Notes: generated by a model from the letters alone, not told the origin. Numbered from the stretch's first letter, positions 1-6,727 are shown. The stretch: DNA of 14,008 nt from Methanosarcinaceae archaeon (GCA_020793555.1 DQIO01000285.1:1-14008), one strand, 5' to 3'. Translations and numbers: made by a program.

Positions 1-199
1 ATGGAACAGTGTCAGATCATATATCTAGCGATATTGTATGGTTGACTCGACACTAGTATATTTCACAACTTTTGGTATTTTCACCAATGATTGCAGGTGG
101 GAATTTTAAATTGCCGTTGACAGAATGTAAGTTTTATGGATTACATCAATCAAAACCAATAAGTAGTTAGAAATGATGTATTTTCATGGTGAATTTTAG
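1..199. other. Non-coding or gene-edge stretch at window start
   Basis: No convincing gene is seen. The ATG at position 1 opens a frame of only 14 codons. Frame 3 is open from the window edge to a TAG at 54-56 and could be the last residues of an upstream gene, but it is too short to judge. The stretch just before position 200 supplies a GGTGA ribosome-binding site (about 189-193) for the next gene. Confidence 0.4.
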
Positions 200-421
200 A
201 TGATCTATGCAAAAGAAGCGGCACTGGCTGCTAAGAATTACTTCGAGGCAATTAAATCACACAGTTATTTCTTATTTGAAACGAGCAAGGTTGAGCACAT
301 TGATAATCATTGGATTATTCAATGTGAAGTGAAAAATGTTTTTGAAAACGAAGCAAGAAAATATGAAGTGATCGTATCCGATGAATCTGGAGATATTGTG
401 GATGTCAGTAGGATTGATTAA
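200..421 (+). CDS. Small alpha/beta protein, likely partner of the PIN protein
   Basis: A 73-aa protein of unknown function. It has an N-terminal amphipathic helix (about residues 3-18, with AKEAALAAKNYF), then strand-rich sequence containing a WIIQCEV segment, and ends in a charged strand pair (KYEVIVSDESGDIVDV). This shape recalls PepSY-like or GvpO-like small archaeal proteins; that similarity is by eye and weak. A GGTGA Shine-Dalgarno site lies seven bases before the ATG. The stop codon lies inside the next gene, whose likely start at 402 gives a 20-nt overlap, so the two are probably translationally coupled. Being directly upstream of a PIN-domain protein suggests an antitoxin or accessory role, but it has no recognisable DNA-binding motif of the usual antitoxin kinds. 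Real gene: fairly sure; function: not known. Confidence 0.65.
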   Translation: MIYAKEAALAAKNYFEAIKSHSYFLFETSKVEHIDNHWIIQCEVKNVFENEARKYEVIVSDESGDIVDVSRID

Positions 422-902
422 GCCGTCGAAGAATGTTATTATCGATACCATCCCACTGTTGTTATTTCTGGTGGGAAACTACGACGTGAAATTGCTATCT
501 ACGTTCAAGAGGATCAAGACATACAGGTACACGGAAAAAGATTTCAGGATTTTCAGGCAATATCTTGCATATGCAAAGATTATCACTGTTACGCCAGGGG
601 TTTTATCAGAAGTTTCTAATTTTGCTGCGCAGTTAAAGCAGGATAAGTTTAGGGCGATGCTAAAAAAAAACATTGATATTTTAGAAAACGTCGAAGAAGT
701 TTATATTTCCAAGGGATCAATTATTGAATCTGATGAAATATTTAAATTTGGTTTCACAGATACATCCCTGATACTCGCTGCTAAGGATCATGGCGGGCAG
801 ATTTTGACACGGGACTATAAGTTATGCCAATATTGCAAGAGTTTAGGCATCAGTGCACGCAATATTGAGGAAATTCTTGAAGTGGGGGAATTATTTAAAT
901 AA
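402..902 (+). CDS. PIN-domain protein (putative toxin-like ribonuclease)
   Basis: A 166-aa PIN-fold protein. PIN domains are Mg2+-dependent ribonucleases, often the toxin of VapBC-type modules. The four acidic positions typical of the active site can be picked out: D15 in NVIIDT, E70 in VLSEVSNF, D120 in GFTDTSLI and D138 in LTRDYKL. The protein is longer than a classic VapC (about 130 aa) because of a helical insert around residues 28-55. The reading frame is open from 381, but the ATG at 402 is preferred because a GGAGA site (389-393) sits eight bases upstream of it. It overlaps the 73-aa gene by 20 nt. Whether it acts as a toxin or as a housekeeping RNA-processing enzyme cannot be decided here. 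Confidence 0.75.
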   Translation: MSVGLIKPSKNVIIDTIPLLLFLVGNYDVKLLSTFKRIKTYRYTEKDFRIFRQYLAYAKIITVTPGVLSEVSNFAAQLKQDKFRAMLKKNIDILENVEEVYISKGSIIESDEIFKFGFTDTSLILAAKDHGGQILTRDYKLCQYCKSLGISARNIEEILEVGELFK

Positions 903-929
903 GACACAAACCAGACCGATAATTTCCTT

Positions 930-1211
930 TTATTTTAGTTCAAGTCCTGATGATATCGAATCTCTTAAATTTTTATTCATATTATGGATCCAAGTAATTC
1001 CTTTGAGACTTACCGCGATCTTATTGCTCTTTTCGATATATTCAAGAATTACCATTAACGTATTATGGTTTACTTGCTTTGGCAATCTCCTTTTAAGTTC
1101 CGCCACTGAGATTACACTTTCCGGATTTGATTTCAAGGTGTTTTCTACCATAATTATGGTATTTAATGTGGGGGAATGTTTCGGTTTCCGTTCTTGTATT
1201 ATGCTTGCCAT
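930..1211 (-). CDS. Small winged-helix-like protein
   Basis: A 93-aa protein convergent with the PIN gene (27 nt apart). Residues about 18-76 look like a helix-turn-helix/winged-helix unit: helix 1 (TIIMVENTLKSN), a second helix in SVAELKRRLP, a putative recognition helix at NHNTLMVILEYIEKSN and a beta-wing at KIAVSLKGITWI. This is the arrangement seen in many small archaeal transcription regulators. The start is well supported: a GGAG site (1219-1222) lies seven bases before the ATG and a TATA-like element lies about 21 bases before the ATG, so the mRNA leader must be very short or absent. No close family is recognised. Overlapping open frames on the + strand are shadows. Confidence 0.65.
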   Translation of the reverse strand: MASIIQERKPKHSPTLNTIIMVENTLKSNPESVISVAELKRRLPKQVNHNTLMVILEYIEKSNKIAVSLKGITWIHNMNKNLRDSISSGLELK

Positions 1212-1231
1212 TTTGATACTCCGAACGTATG

Positions 1232-1242
1232 GATATATTAAT
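1232..1242 (-). promoter_or_regulatory. TATA-like element for the winged-helix gene
   Basis: The minus strand reads TTAATATATCC, an AT-rich TATA-box candidate a little over 20 bases upstream of the ATG at 1211. Its distance would put the transcription start almost at the start codon. Confidence 0.35.
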
Positions 1243-1528
1243 ATTCAAAAGTTATCAACTAATAATTATTTATGATGTATTTGTATTTATATGTACTCCT
1301 CACATTCACCATACTCACATGGCTGAAAAAAGTAAGTTTTCCTACACGGGCACCGAATTTTCGCAACATGCCTCAATTTGCGCCGCAAGTGGCGTATTTC
1401 ACTGCCACCAAATTCACAACCTAAACCTACAATTCTCAAATCTGCAGATACGATACTGATGGAAAGTATCCAACCAAAAAGATTAAGAGGTTGGAAAGCA
1501 AAGCAGATGCGCAGACAGAACAGTGAGG

Positions 1529-1554
1529 GGAACCCATACGAGGGTCCTTTCTTT
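1529..1554 (+). terminator. Terminator-like hairpin with T tract
   Basis: GGAACCC pairs with GGGTCC across a six-base loop, leaving one bulged A, and is followed by TTTCTTT. It would end a short + strand transcript from the structured region upstream. No protein gene lies directly before it, which is the main reason to suspect a non-coding transcript. Archaeal termination relies chiefly on the T tract, so the hairpin alone proves little. Confidence 0.3.
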
Positions 1555-1780
1555 ATAAAATGAAAATCAATAAGTACTCTATATAGTCATTAATGTTGAT
1601 ACAGATCATTAACCTGTGTGGAATCAGATAGTTTTTTCATGGATGTTTGACTTTGTGAGAACGCAAATTACGAATTAACAGGTATTGATATATTTTAATC
1701 AACAATCGTTTTGATGGATTTGTAAATTTCATGATTAATACCAATCCGGCAAATATTTTAAAAATAAAAGAGGCATACAA

Positions 1781-2788
1781 ATGGTACAGATGTATTATGA
1801 TAAAGACGCTGATATTGGCGCACTTAAAGGCAAGACAGTAGCAGTTATGGGATACGGTAGCCAGGGACATGCTCAGGCACAAAATCTTCATGATTCGGGG
1901 TTGAACGTGATCGTCGGTCTCAGGGAAGGCAGTGCACGATGGGCACAGGCTGAGAATGATGGCATCAAGGTTATGACAGTTGCAGATGCTGCAAAAGCAG
2001 CAGATGTTGTCCAGATTCTGCTTCCTGATGAGATTCAGTCAAAAGTTTACTATGCTGAGATCGAGCCTGGACTGGAAGCCGGAAATGCGCTTGTATTCTC
2101 ACATGGGTTCAATATCCACTATAACCAGATCATACCTCCAAAAGATGTGGATGTCTACATGGTTGCTCCAAAGAGCCCGGGACACCTTGTCAGGAGAACA
2201 TATAAGGAAGGCGCAGGCGTGCCCGGACTTATCGCAATATTCCAGGATGCAACAGGTAAGACACACGAACTCGCACTCGCACATGCAAAAGGTGTCGGAT
2301 GTACCAGAGCCGGTGTCATTGAGACCACCTTCCGCGAGGAAACCGAGACCGATCTTTTCGGTGAGCAGGTAGACCTTTGCGGTGGTGTTGCATCACTCAT
2401 CAAAACATCATTCGAGGTTTTGGTCGAGGCAGGATACCAGCCGGAAATGGCATACTTTGAGACATTGCATGAGTTGAAACTCATTGTTGACCTGATCCAT
2501 GAAGGTGGTCTTGAAAAGATGTGGTATTCAGTGTCCAACACAGCTGAGTATGGTGGTCTTACAGTCGGTCCAAAAATTATCAATGAACTCTCCCGCGAGG
2601 CAATGTATGATGCGCTTGAGAGGATCCAGAACGGCGAGTTCGCACGCGAGTTCGTGCTTGAGGGACAGACCAACCATGCTGTTCTTACGGCAATGGAACG
2701 TCAGGAAAGGGAACATCCGGTTGAGGTTGTTGGTAAGCAGCTCAGGGCAATGATGCCATGGCTTAACAGCGAACTCAATGAAGAGTAA
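1781..2788 (+). CDS. ilvC: Ketol-acid reductoisomerase (class I)
   Basis: A 335-aa acetohydroxyacid isomeroreductase (EC 1.1.1.86), which converts 2-acetolactate or 2-aceto-2-hydroxybutyrate to the dihydroxy acid in valine, leucine and isoleucine synthesis. The N-terminal Rossmann domain has the GYGSQG loop (24-29) and a GLREGS cofactor loop (46-51) whose R48 and S51 favour NADP(H). The C-terminal knotted domain has the Mg2+ ligands D191 and E195 (DLFGEQ), E227 and E231, the substrate-binding serine in VSNTAEYG (S252), and the catalytic-region SHGF histidine (H108). Length is that of a short class I enzyme. A GAGG site eight bases upstream supports the start. It stands alone here; the ilvB/ilvN genes often found next to it are absent. 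Confidence 0.98.
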   Translation: MVQMYYDKDADIGALKGKTVAVMGYGSQGHAQAQNLHDSGLNVIVGLREGSARWAQAENDGIKVMTVADAAKAADVVQILLPDEIQSKVYYAEIEPGLEAGNALVFSHGFNIHYNQIIPPKDVDVYMVAPKSPGHLVRRTYKEGAGVPGLIAIFQDATGKTHELALAHAKGVGCTRAGVIETTFREETETDLFGEQVDLCGGVASLIKTSFEVLVEAGYQPEMAYFETLHELKLIVDLIHEGGLEKMWYSVSNTAEYGGLTVGPKIINELSREAMYDALERIQNGEFAREFVLEGQTNHAVLTAMERQEREHPVEVVGKQLRAMMPWLNSELNEE

Positions 2789-2846
2789 GTTTCTATAATC
2801 ACTTAATTACCGTCGTGTTTGATACATGGCGGCTTGTTTTTCTTTT

Positions 2847-2858
2847 AGTATATATTTT
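2847..2858 (+). promoter_or_regulatory. TATA-like element for the nitroreductase
   Basis: AGTATATATTTT lies 16 to 27 bases before the ATG at 2874. The usual spacing to a transcription start would make the message leaderless or nearly so. The element lies inside the extra codons of a longer open frame that starts at 2826, which argues against using that longer start. Confidence 0.4.
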
Positions 2859-2873
2859 ATTGTGGGGTTTTTT

Positions 2874-3395
2874 ATGTCTACAATTATTGATACAATTCTG
2901 TCAAGACGAAGTGTTCGGGATTTCACGGACAAACCTGTTAGTAAAGATAAGATCAATACAATTCTGGATGCCGGCAGATGGGCGCCGTCCGGTTTGAATA
3001 ATCAGCCATGGCTTTATATCATTGTGCAGGAACCTGGTACGATCAAAGAAATCGCCACATGCACGCATTATAGCAATGTGGTACAAGGCGCCCCGCTTTT
3101 GATCGCTGTGTTCCTTGACCACGATGCTGAGTATAACTACGTGAAGGATGCTCAGGCGATCGGCGCCTCGATCCAGAATATGTTGCTTGCGTGTTGTGAG
3201 ATGGAACTTGGGGCGGTGTGGCTTGGTGAGATATTGAACCAAAAAGAGAAGGTAAATTCCATTCTCGATGCGCCGGATTCATTGGAACTTATGGCTGTGC
3301 TTGCGATCGGACATCCGGTTGGAAAAGACCGCACATCGACACGTAAAAGTATTCAGGATGTCACATTCAACGAAAAGTTTGGGGAAGTTTGGTGA
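2874..3395 (+). CDS. Nitroreductase-family FMN oxidoreductase
   Basis: A 173-aa flavoprotein of the nitroreductase family, which uses FMN and NAD(P)H to reduce nitro compounds, quinones or other acceptors; the natural substrate cannot be read from sequence. Visible motifs are RRSVRDF (11-17, FMN phosphate contacts), RWAPSGLNNQPW (35-46), IGASIQNMLL (96-105), LGAVWLGEI (112-120) and a closing AIGHP (145-149). The frame opens at 2826, but ATG 2874 is preferred: family members start close to this point, a GGGG stretch lies before it, and the added 16 residues cover a TATA-like element. It lies 85 nt behind ilvC and probably has its own promoter. No ferredoxin domain is fused. Confidence 0.9.
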   Translation: MSTIIDTILSRRSVRDFTDKPVSKDKINTILDAGRWAPSGLNNQPWLYIIVQEPGTIKEIATCTHYSNVVQGAPLLIAVFLDHDAEYNYVKDAQAIGASIQNMLLACCEMELGAVWLGEILNQKEKVNSILDAPDSLELMAVLAIGHPVGKDRTSTRKSIQDVTFNEKFGEVW

Positions 3396-3487
3396 ATGAA
3401 AAATTGGGATGGATATTGATTGGGATGGGGGGAGACGAAGAGATCTGATATGAGGTTTTGGTAGGAGGTAGATTCGTTTTGCCTGAA

Positions 3488-3514
3488 TGAAATATTTGAA
3501 AAGATAATATTTCA
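3488..3514. repeat. Perfect 9-bp inverted repeat downstream of nitroreductase
   Basis: TGAAATATT and AATATTTCA form a perfect 9-bp stem around a nine-base loop, between the nitroreductase stop (3395) and the convergent DUF1989 gene end (3649). There is no long T tract after it on either strand. It may be a weak bidirectional transcription end, or simply an AT-rich coincidence. The rest of 3396-3648 holds a purine-rich run (about 3399-3475) and nothing gene-like. Confidence 0.35.
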
Positions 3515-3648
3515 AGCATTATCCACTTCGTCTCTATACGAACAATAGGCTACCATCGTATTTAGCAGTTTTGGTTAAATAACTGTGAAAAAATAATTAA
3601 AAGTTGATACCATTGTTGGGCATAGCACCACAAATTTTAATTTTACAA

Positions 3649-4161
3649 TTACAGGATTTTGAGTGTTATCCGACCTTCTTCTCCAAATCTGCTGTCAGGG
3701 CATGCAGATATTGCAAGTGTTATATCCCGCATGCACCGAATTACAATATAATCACATGCTTGCGATGTGTTATTTGCCATTTGTATCATGCCATTGGCTG
3801 GAATATTAACATCAAGAAAGATGTTGATGGTATCAGGCAATGATTCGGGTTCAATTCCCAATGCACCGGATAGCAATTCGCGGCACCCGTCCTTTCCTAT
3901 GATCTCTGCACGGCATCCTGGAAGTGTGATATCGATCATGGATTGCGTGTTCATGGAATCGATAATGGCATAAGGCGCTCCATCCCTGCCATATATGTGA
4001 TCGCCTTCATAAAGGCGCAGGCTCATGTTGGTGTCTCTTGTCAGTCCTGCACTGAACTCCTTGAATGTGACTGTGCATGCCTGCTGTCCTGATGTGGTTA
4101 TCTTTAATCCCTGTCCGTTTTTCAGGTCAATGGTCTGGGCTTGTGCGAAATCGATTATCAT
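3649..4161 (-). CDS. DUF1989 / urea carboxylase-associated family protein
   Basis: A 170-aa protein that resembles the DUF1989 (urea carboxylase-associated) family. Recognisable family features in order are the N-terminal strand with NGQGLKI (15-21), MSLRLYEGDHIYGRDGAPY (46-64, matching the family's loop before the nucleophile region), the cysteine pair C83 and C93 (GKDGCREL), the PDTINIFLDV segment (109-118) and the closing SACPDSRFG (152-160). Some family members are guanidine- or carbamate-related hydrolases, but here there are no urea carboxylase or transport genes nearby and the histidine usually seen before the first cysteine is not obvious, so activity is not claimed. The frame is open to 4221, with an ATG at 4218 and a TTG before it; ATG 4161 fits the family start better, but neither start has a strong ribosome site. 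Confidence 0.7.
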   Translation of the reverse strand: MIIDFAQAQTIDLKNGQGLKITTSGQQACTVTFKEFSAGLTRDTNMSLRLYEGDHIYGRDGAPYAIIDSMNTQSMIDITLPGCRAEIIGKDGCRELLSGALGIEPESLPDTINIFLDVNIPANGMIQMANNTSQACDYIVIRCMRDITLAISACPDSRFGEEGRITLKIL

Positions 4162-4582
4162 TTGTACCGCTTTTATTTTGATTTGATTTGCCTTGAACTT
4201 TGCGCATATGTCTGGCATCAATTGGACCCAATCTTTAACTTGACTTTCAAAGATGTTATCAAAAACAGTACTGTGCGGCTACATAATTGTAGTCCCTATC
4301 AAAACATAAACCCTATTGCTTTCGATTTGCTTCATTTCTCATAAATTTCCCCAAATTCAGCAAAGAAAACAATCGAGCTTGCATCACATCCATCTCTTCG
4401 ACCATAATCTCAACTTTTCTACTCGATTTTTTCTGCACAAAAGCAAGACGAATATTGTCAGCTCACCATGCAAATATGCATGCACAGTATAAATATAATG
4501 TAGTATGGATATTCAAAACCGATATCAGGAAAATGTTTAAGATTTTCATATACCTGCGGAAAGTGCGATTAACAGGCCCCTG
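4162..4582. other. 421-nt intergenic stretch
   Basis: No supported gene is seen; short frames on the + strand lack ribosome sites and family resemblance. If the DUF1989 gene starts at 4218 the gap shortens by 57 nt. It contains a perfect CATGCA/TGCATG inverted repeat (4467-4482) next to a TATA-like AGTATAAATATAATG (about 4487-4500), and a pyrimidine-rich stretch around 4380-4440 on the + strand. Confidence 0.4.
4467..4482. repeat. Inverted repeat beside a TATA-like element
   Basis: CATGCA and TGCATG flank the four bases AATA, giving a perfect 16-bp palindromic site of operator size. Directly to its right (about 4487-4500) is an AT-rich TATA-like element readable on either strand. If it drives the - strand DUF1989 gene the leader would be some 300 nt; on the + strand no gene follows. 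Could be an operator or a chance palindrome. Confidence 0.3.
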
Positions 4583-5002
4583 TTATGAATATCGCTCAAT
4601 AACTTTTTTTATGATCCTGCCACTACTGCACAGTTCACAAGTTTTAGATTTATCAATACGAACAACTTTTGCATCAAATCCGTGTTCCCCCAGGTTCGCT
4701 TCAAGTTCCTCTGTATCATAAGTTTGATCATACCCGATTGCAACAATATCAGGTCTGATATCCTTTAACGGCTCGAACATGTCGGTCTCGCTTCCAAGAA
4801 CTGCCCTGTCAACGATCTTAAATGCATTTACCATAGTAAGACGCTGCTCTTCCGAAATTATTGGTTTTGGCTTATGTTTTATCATTGAATCCCTAGCTAC
4901 GATCACATACAATTCGTCTCCAAGTAAACGTGCTTCGGTCAAGTACAATACATGTCCCGGATGTAGTAGGTCAAATGTTCCTGTTGCGAGAACTCTTGTC
5001 AA
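4583..5002 (-). CDS. ribL: Archaeal FAD synthetase (FMN adenylyltransferase)
   Basis: A 139-aa nucleotidyltransferase-fold enzyme that adenylates FMN with CTP or ATP to make FAD (EC 2.7.7.2). The sequence has the opening ATGTFDLLHPGH with the catalytic HxGH (H14-H17), VARD (36-39), KPKPIISEEQRL (44-55), the GYDQ motif (90-93) and a closing SSGRII (126-131). The paired cysteines C122 and C125 just before that motif are a hallmark of the archaeal RibL type. A related cytidylyltransferase for glycerol-3-phosphate is the main alternative, but the CxxC-SSGRII ending fits RibL better. The start codon is TTG, chosen because the protein then begins at the family position and because AGGTGAT lies three bases upstream. 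It is divergent from the ArsR gene. Confidence 0.92.
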   Translation of the reverse strand: MTRVLATGTFDLLHPGHVLYLTEARLLGDELYVIVARDSMIKHKPKPIISEEQRLTMVNAFKIVDRAVLGSETDMFEPLKDIRPDIVAIGYDQTYDTEELEANLGEHGFDAKVVRIDKSKTCELCSSGRIIKKVIERYS

Positions 5003-5086
5003 AATATCACCTGTGTAATGGTAAGATGGTGCTAAATATTCGACAAACTTAATAACATTACTGAATTTTTACTAACAATCGATATG

Positions 5087-5096
5087 TTTTATATGT
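5087..5096 (+). promoter_or_regulatory. TATA-like element for the ArsR operon
   Basis: TTTTATATGT lies about 30 to 39 bases before the ATG at 5126. The spacing would put the transcription start near 5115-5120, just before the TGAGG ribosome site. The reverse strand of the same AT-rich stretch may contribute to the divergent ribL promoter. Confidence 0.35.
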
Positions 5097-5125
5097 AAAC
5101 CAGCCAATATACAATGAGGAAAAAC

Positions 5126-5431
5126 ATGTATACTGATGAACTCGCCGCACTGTTAAACACGCTTGGGAACAAGCATAGCCTCTCAATACTTGCGGAATTG
5201 GAAGACGGTGAGCAGTATGTTTCCGAACTCGCAGAGAAGATAGGGATATCACGTCCGCTTCTGTATCTTCATCTTAAGAAACTGGAAAATGTGGGGCTGG
5301 TTGAAGGGGAAATTCGACACTTTGACGAACCGCCATATACCAAAAAATACTATCGTGCAAACGATTTTCATATAGAAGTTACATTAAAACACATAAAGGA
5401 TATTGTTAAAAATACTATCAAGGAGATTTAA
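5126..5431 (+). CDS. ArsR-type winged-helix transcriptional regulator
   Basis: A 101-aa regulator. Residues 5-62 form a clear ArsR-like winged helix: LAALLNTLGNKHSLSILAEL (helices 1-2), YVSELAEKIGI (helix 3), SRPLLYLHLKKLENVGLV (recognition helix, 42-59) and a wing at 60-77 with EPPYTKKYYRA. The C-terminal helix (84-101) may be for dimerisation. No cysteine is present, so it is not a thiol metal sensor. The frame is open from ATG 5114, but that ATG overlaps the TGAGG ribosome site serving ATG 5126, so the latter is chosen. Three nt separate its stop from the next small gene, whose AAGGAG site lies in the end of this one. It probably controls its own operon. Confidence 0.85.
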   Translation: MYTDELAALLNTLGNKHSLSILAELEDGEQYVSELAEKIGISRPLLYLHLKKLENVGLVEGEIRHFDEPPYTKKYYRANDFHIEVTLKHIKDIVKNTIKEI

Positions 5432-5434
5432 AAC

Positions 5435-5596
5435 ATGGCATACTATACCACACAAACCGCATCTATCACATTGATCGCAGTGGTGGCAATAATTGGTTTG
5501 AGTTTAACCTACCTCAACTACAAGATGTTGACCACTATGCAAGAAGTCAATGAAAAATTAGAAAAGGTAGCGAAACTGCTGGAATCACTCGGGTAA
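5435..5596 (+). CDS. 53-aa single-pass membrane protein
   Basis: A tiny protein. A short N-terminus (MAYYTTQTAS) leads into one membrane helix (about residues 11-27, ITLIAVVAIIGLSLTYL), followed by a charged heptad-like helix (NEKLEKVAKLLESLG) that may form a coiled coil in the cytoplasm. An AAGGAG site nine bases upstream and a three-nt gap behind the ArsR-type gene support real translation. It has the same architecture as the next small gene (one helix, then a short charged tail ending in the cytoplasm), although the two sequences do not align well. Function unknown; a small membrane partner or signal subunit for the regulator is a reasonable inference. Confidence 0.6.
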   Translation: MAYYTTQTASITLIAVVAIIGLSLTYLNYKMLTTMQEVNEKLEKVAKLLESLG

Positions 5597-5637
5597 GTGA
5601 AATAATTATATCCAACTAGAATCGTTATGAGGAAAAT

Positions 5638-5862
5638 ATGATTTCAAAAGGCCATCCATATAGCAATCATGCAACTTTTCCATGTGATTCACAATATGCA
5701 ACTGTGCTGGATATGACTGCCGGCACACAGTACATACTACTGGGTTTAGTGTTAGCAATAGGTTTGGGCATGCTATTGCTATATTTTAAAATAAATTCCA
5801 CTCTTGGTAAAACAAGTGAAACATTGGGTGAAATAAGTGATCTTTTTGATACACTTGAATAG
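5638..5862 (+). CDS. 74-aa single-pass membrane protein
   Basis: A 74-aa protein of unknown function: a polar N-terminus of about 30 residues with one cysteine, a membrane helix at about residues 32-50 (ILLGLVLAIGLGMLLLYF) and an amphipathic tail (SETLGEISDLFDTLE). The ATG at 5638 has a TGAGG site five bases upstream and is chosen; an internal ATG at 5713 would give a 49-aa form almost the same shape as the 53-aa neighbour, but it has no clear ribosome site. It lies 41 nt behind that neighbour and probably ends the ArsR operon. It converges with rnfB with 67 nt between. Confidence 0.5.
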   Translation: MISKGHPYSNHATFPCDSQYATVLDMTAGTQYILLGLVLAIGLGMLLLYFKINSTLGKTSETLGEISDLFDTLE

Positions 5863-5882
5863 ATTGAGATAAAACCAATAAC

Positions 5883-5930
5883 AAAAAAAATACTGAAATA
5901 AAAGCAATAAGATTGTGGAAACCACAATCT
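5883..5930 (-). terminator. Terminator of the rnf operon
   Basis: Positions 5910-5918 and 5922-5930 form a perfect 9-bp stem (AGATTGTGG / CCACAATCT) with a three-base loop; the stem takes in the last base of the rnfB stop codon. On the minus strand it is followed by T-rich sequence ending in eight T (complement of 5883-5890). Hairpin plus T tract directly behind the last rnf gene fits a transcription end. Confidence 0.65.
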
Positions 5931-6727
5931 CATCTTAATTCAATAGTACCCTGTGGGCACTTTTCAACACAGGCACCGCATCCTGTGCACTTCTCCTGAT
6001 CGATCTCTGCCAGAAACTTAGTGACCGTTATAGCTTCCTCAGGACAGGCTTTTACACACAATTTACAACCGATACACCCAATTGTGCATGCTGCCTTAAC
6101 GGCTTTACCTTTGTCATGAGAGCGACATTGTACATGCACCTTTTCAGACGCTGTTGCAAGCACAAGTATATCGTTTGGACATGCATCCACACATATGCCG
6201 CAGCTTCTGCAGAGGTGAGGATTGAGTTCAGGGAGCCGTTTATCATTAATTATGAGAGCATTAAACGGACATGCCCGCACACATGTGCCCCGACCCATAC
6301 AGCCGAAACTACATCCTTTCTCACCATCGGAGAGCATCATCACTGCATTACAATCTTCTATACCTTCGTAATCGAACCTATCCACGCAGTTCACACCGCC
6401 GTTGCAGCACGCATACGGATATGCCTTTTCTGACTCTGAGACATCCTGACCCATAATACCGCCAATCGCTTTTACTGCACCAAAACCACCTACCGGACAT
6501 CCGTCGATCGGTGCATTCTCATTGACAACTCTATCTGCAAAATCAGCACATCCTGCAAAACCGCACGCACCGCAATTTGCACCAGGCAGGACCTCCATCA
6601 CCTCTTCAACCAGGGGATTGGCTTCTACCTTGAATATCTTTGATGCTGCCATCAACATGACTCCTACAGAAAGTCCAAGACCTCCTAAAACTGCCATTGA
6701 TTGTATAATTAAAGTATCAGCAGTCAT
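5930..6727 (-). CDS. rnfB: Rnf complex subunit B, multi-cluster ferredoxin-type
   Basis: The 265-aa electron-input subunit of the Rnf complex. An N-terminal membrane helix (about 7-29) is followed by the RnfB-type 4Fe-4S module (C52, C55, C60, C77) and four ferredoxin-type sites: C139-C143-C149-C153 in the CX3CX5CX3CP form, C173-C176-C179-C183, C218-C221-C224-C228 and C247-C250-C253-C257. Four more cysteines (C107, C108, C114, C126) lie between and could hold a further cluster, as in the long RnfB forms of anaerobes. In the family RnfB takes electrons from reduced ferredoxin on the cytoplasmic side. It is the last gene of the operon; its ATG overlaps the rnfA stop by four nt (ATGA) and an AAGGTGATT site lies upstream. 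Confidence 0.97.
   Translation of the reverse strand: MTADTLIIQSMAVLGGLGLSVGVMLMAASKIFKVEANPLVEEVMEVLPGANCGACGFAGCADFADRVVNENAPIDGCPVGGFGAVKAIGGIMGQDVSESEKAYPYACCNGGVNCVDRFDYEGIEDCNAVMMLSDGEKGCSFGCMGRGTCVRACPFNALIINDKRLPELNPHLCRSCGICVDACPNDILVLATASEKVHVQCRSHDKGKAVKAACTIGCIGCKLCVKACPEEAITVTKFLAEIDQEKCTGCGACVEKCPQGTIELR

Larger units (their letters stand above)
1212..1780. other. 569-nt intergenic stretch with clustered hairpins
   Basis: No convincing protein gene is seen; the short open frames on the + strand (up to 76 codons) lack good start contexts. Several short perfect inverted repeats are clustered between 1379 and 1547: TGCGCC/GGCGTA (one G-U pair) at 1379-1396, GATACT/AGTATC at 1452-1470, CCAACC/GGTTGG at 1470-1494, and GGAACCC/GGGTCC (one bulged A) at 1529-1547 followed by TTTCTTT. 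This is more structure than most of the AT-rich intergenic sequence in the window and could be a small RNA, a decayed mobile element or a leader. Positions 1561-1780 are AT-rich and contain the ilvC promoter, with an AAATATTTTA-like stretch near 1750. Confidence 0.4.

Noticed and set aside
853..1275. A 140-codon + strand frame with hydrophobic residues over the winged-helix gene.
   Set aside because: It overlaps both the PIN end and the whole winged-helix gene, which has its own ribosome and TATA signals; its composition fits an antisense shadow.
1378..1563. A 61-codon frame in the structured intergenic region, with a charged KRLRGWKAKQMRRQ stretch.
   Set aside because: It has no ribosome site and no recognised family. 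The run may be a remnant, but it is not strong enough to call a gene.
1212..1780. tRNA gene or CRISPR array in the long gap.
   Set aside because: No cloverleaf with T-loop consensus, and no regularly spaced direct repeats are visible; the inverted repeats differ from each other.
2155..2673. A 172-codon - strand frame inside ilvC.
   Set aside because: It is the reverse-strand shadow of a clearly conserved ketol-acid reductoisomerase.
2826..2873. A hydrophobic 16-residue N-terminal extension (MAACFSFSIYF...) on the nitroreductase, as a signal or membrane anchor.
   Set aside because: The extension coincides with a TATA-like element, has no ribosome site, and family members begin near MSTIID; it is most likely promoter DNA.
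4583..5002. Glycerol-3-phosphate cytidylyltransferase (TagD-like) as the identity of this enzyme.
   Set aside because: The fold is shared, but the CELCSSGRII ending with paired cysteines fits the archaeal FAD synthetase type better.
5930..6727. Extra cysteines C107, C108, C114 and C126 in RnfB as a new cluster module.
   Set aside because: From memory, the long RnfB form of clostridial-type anaerobes has a similar cysteine-bearing stretch before the ferredoxin domain, so this looks like a normal family feature and not a novelty.
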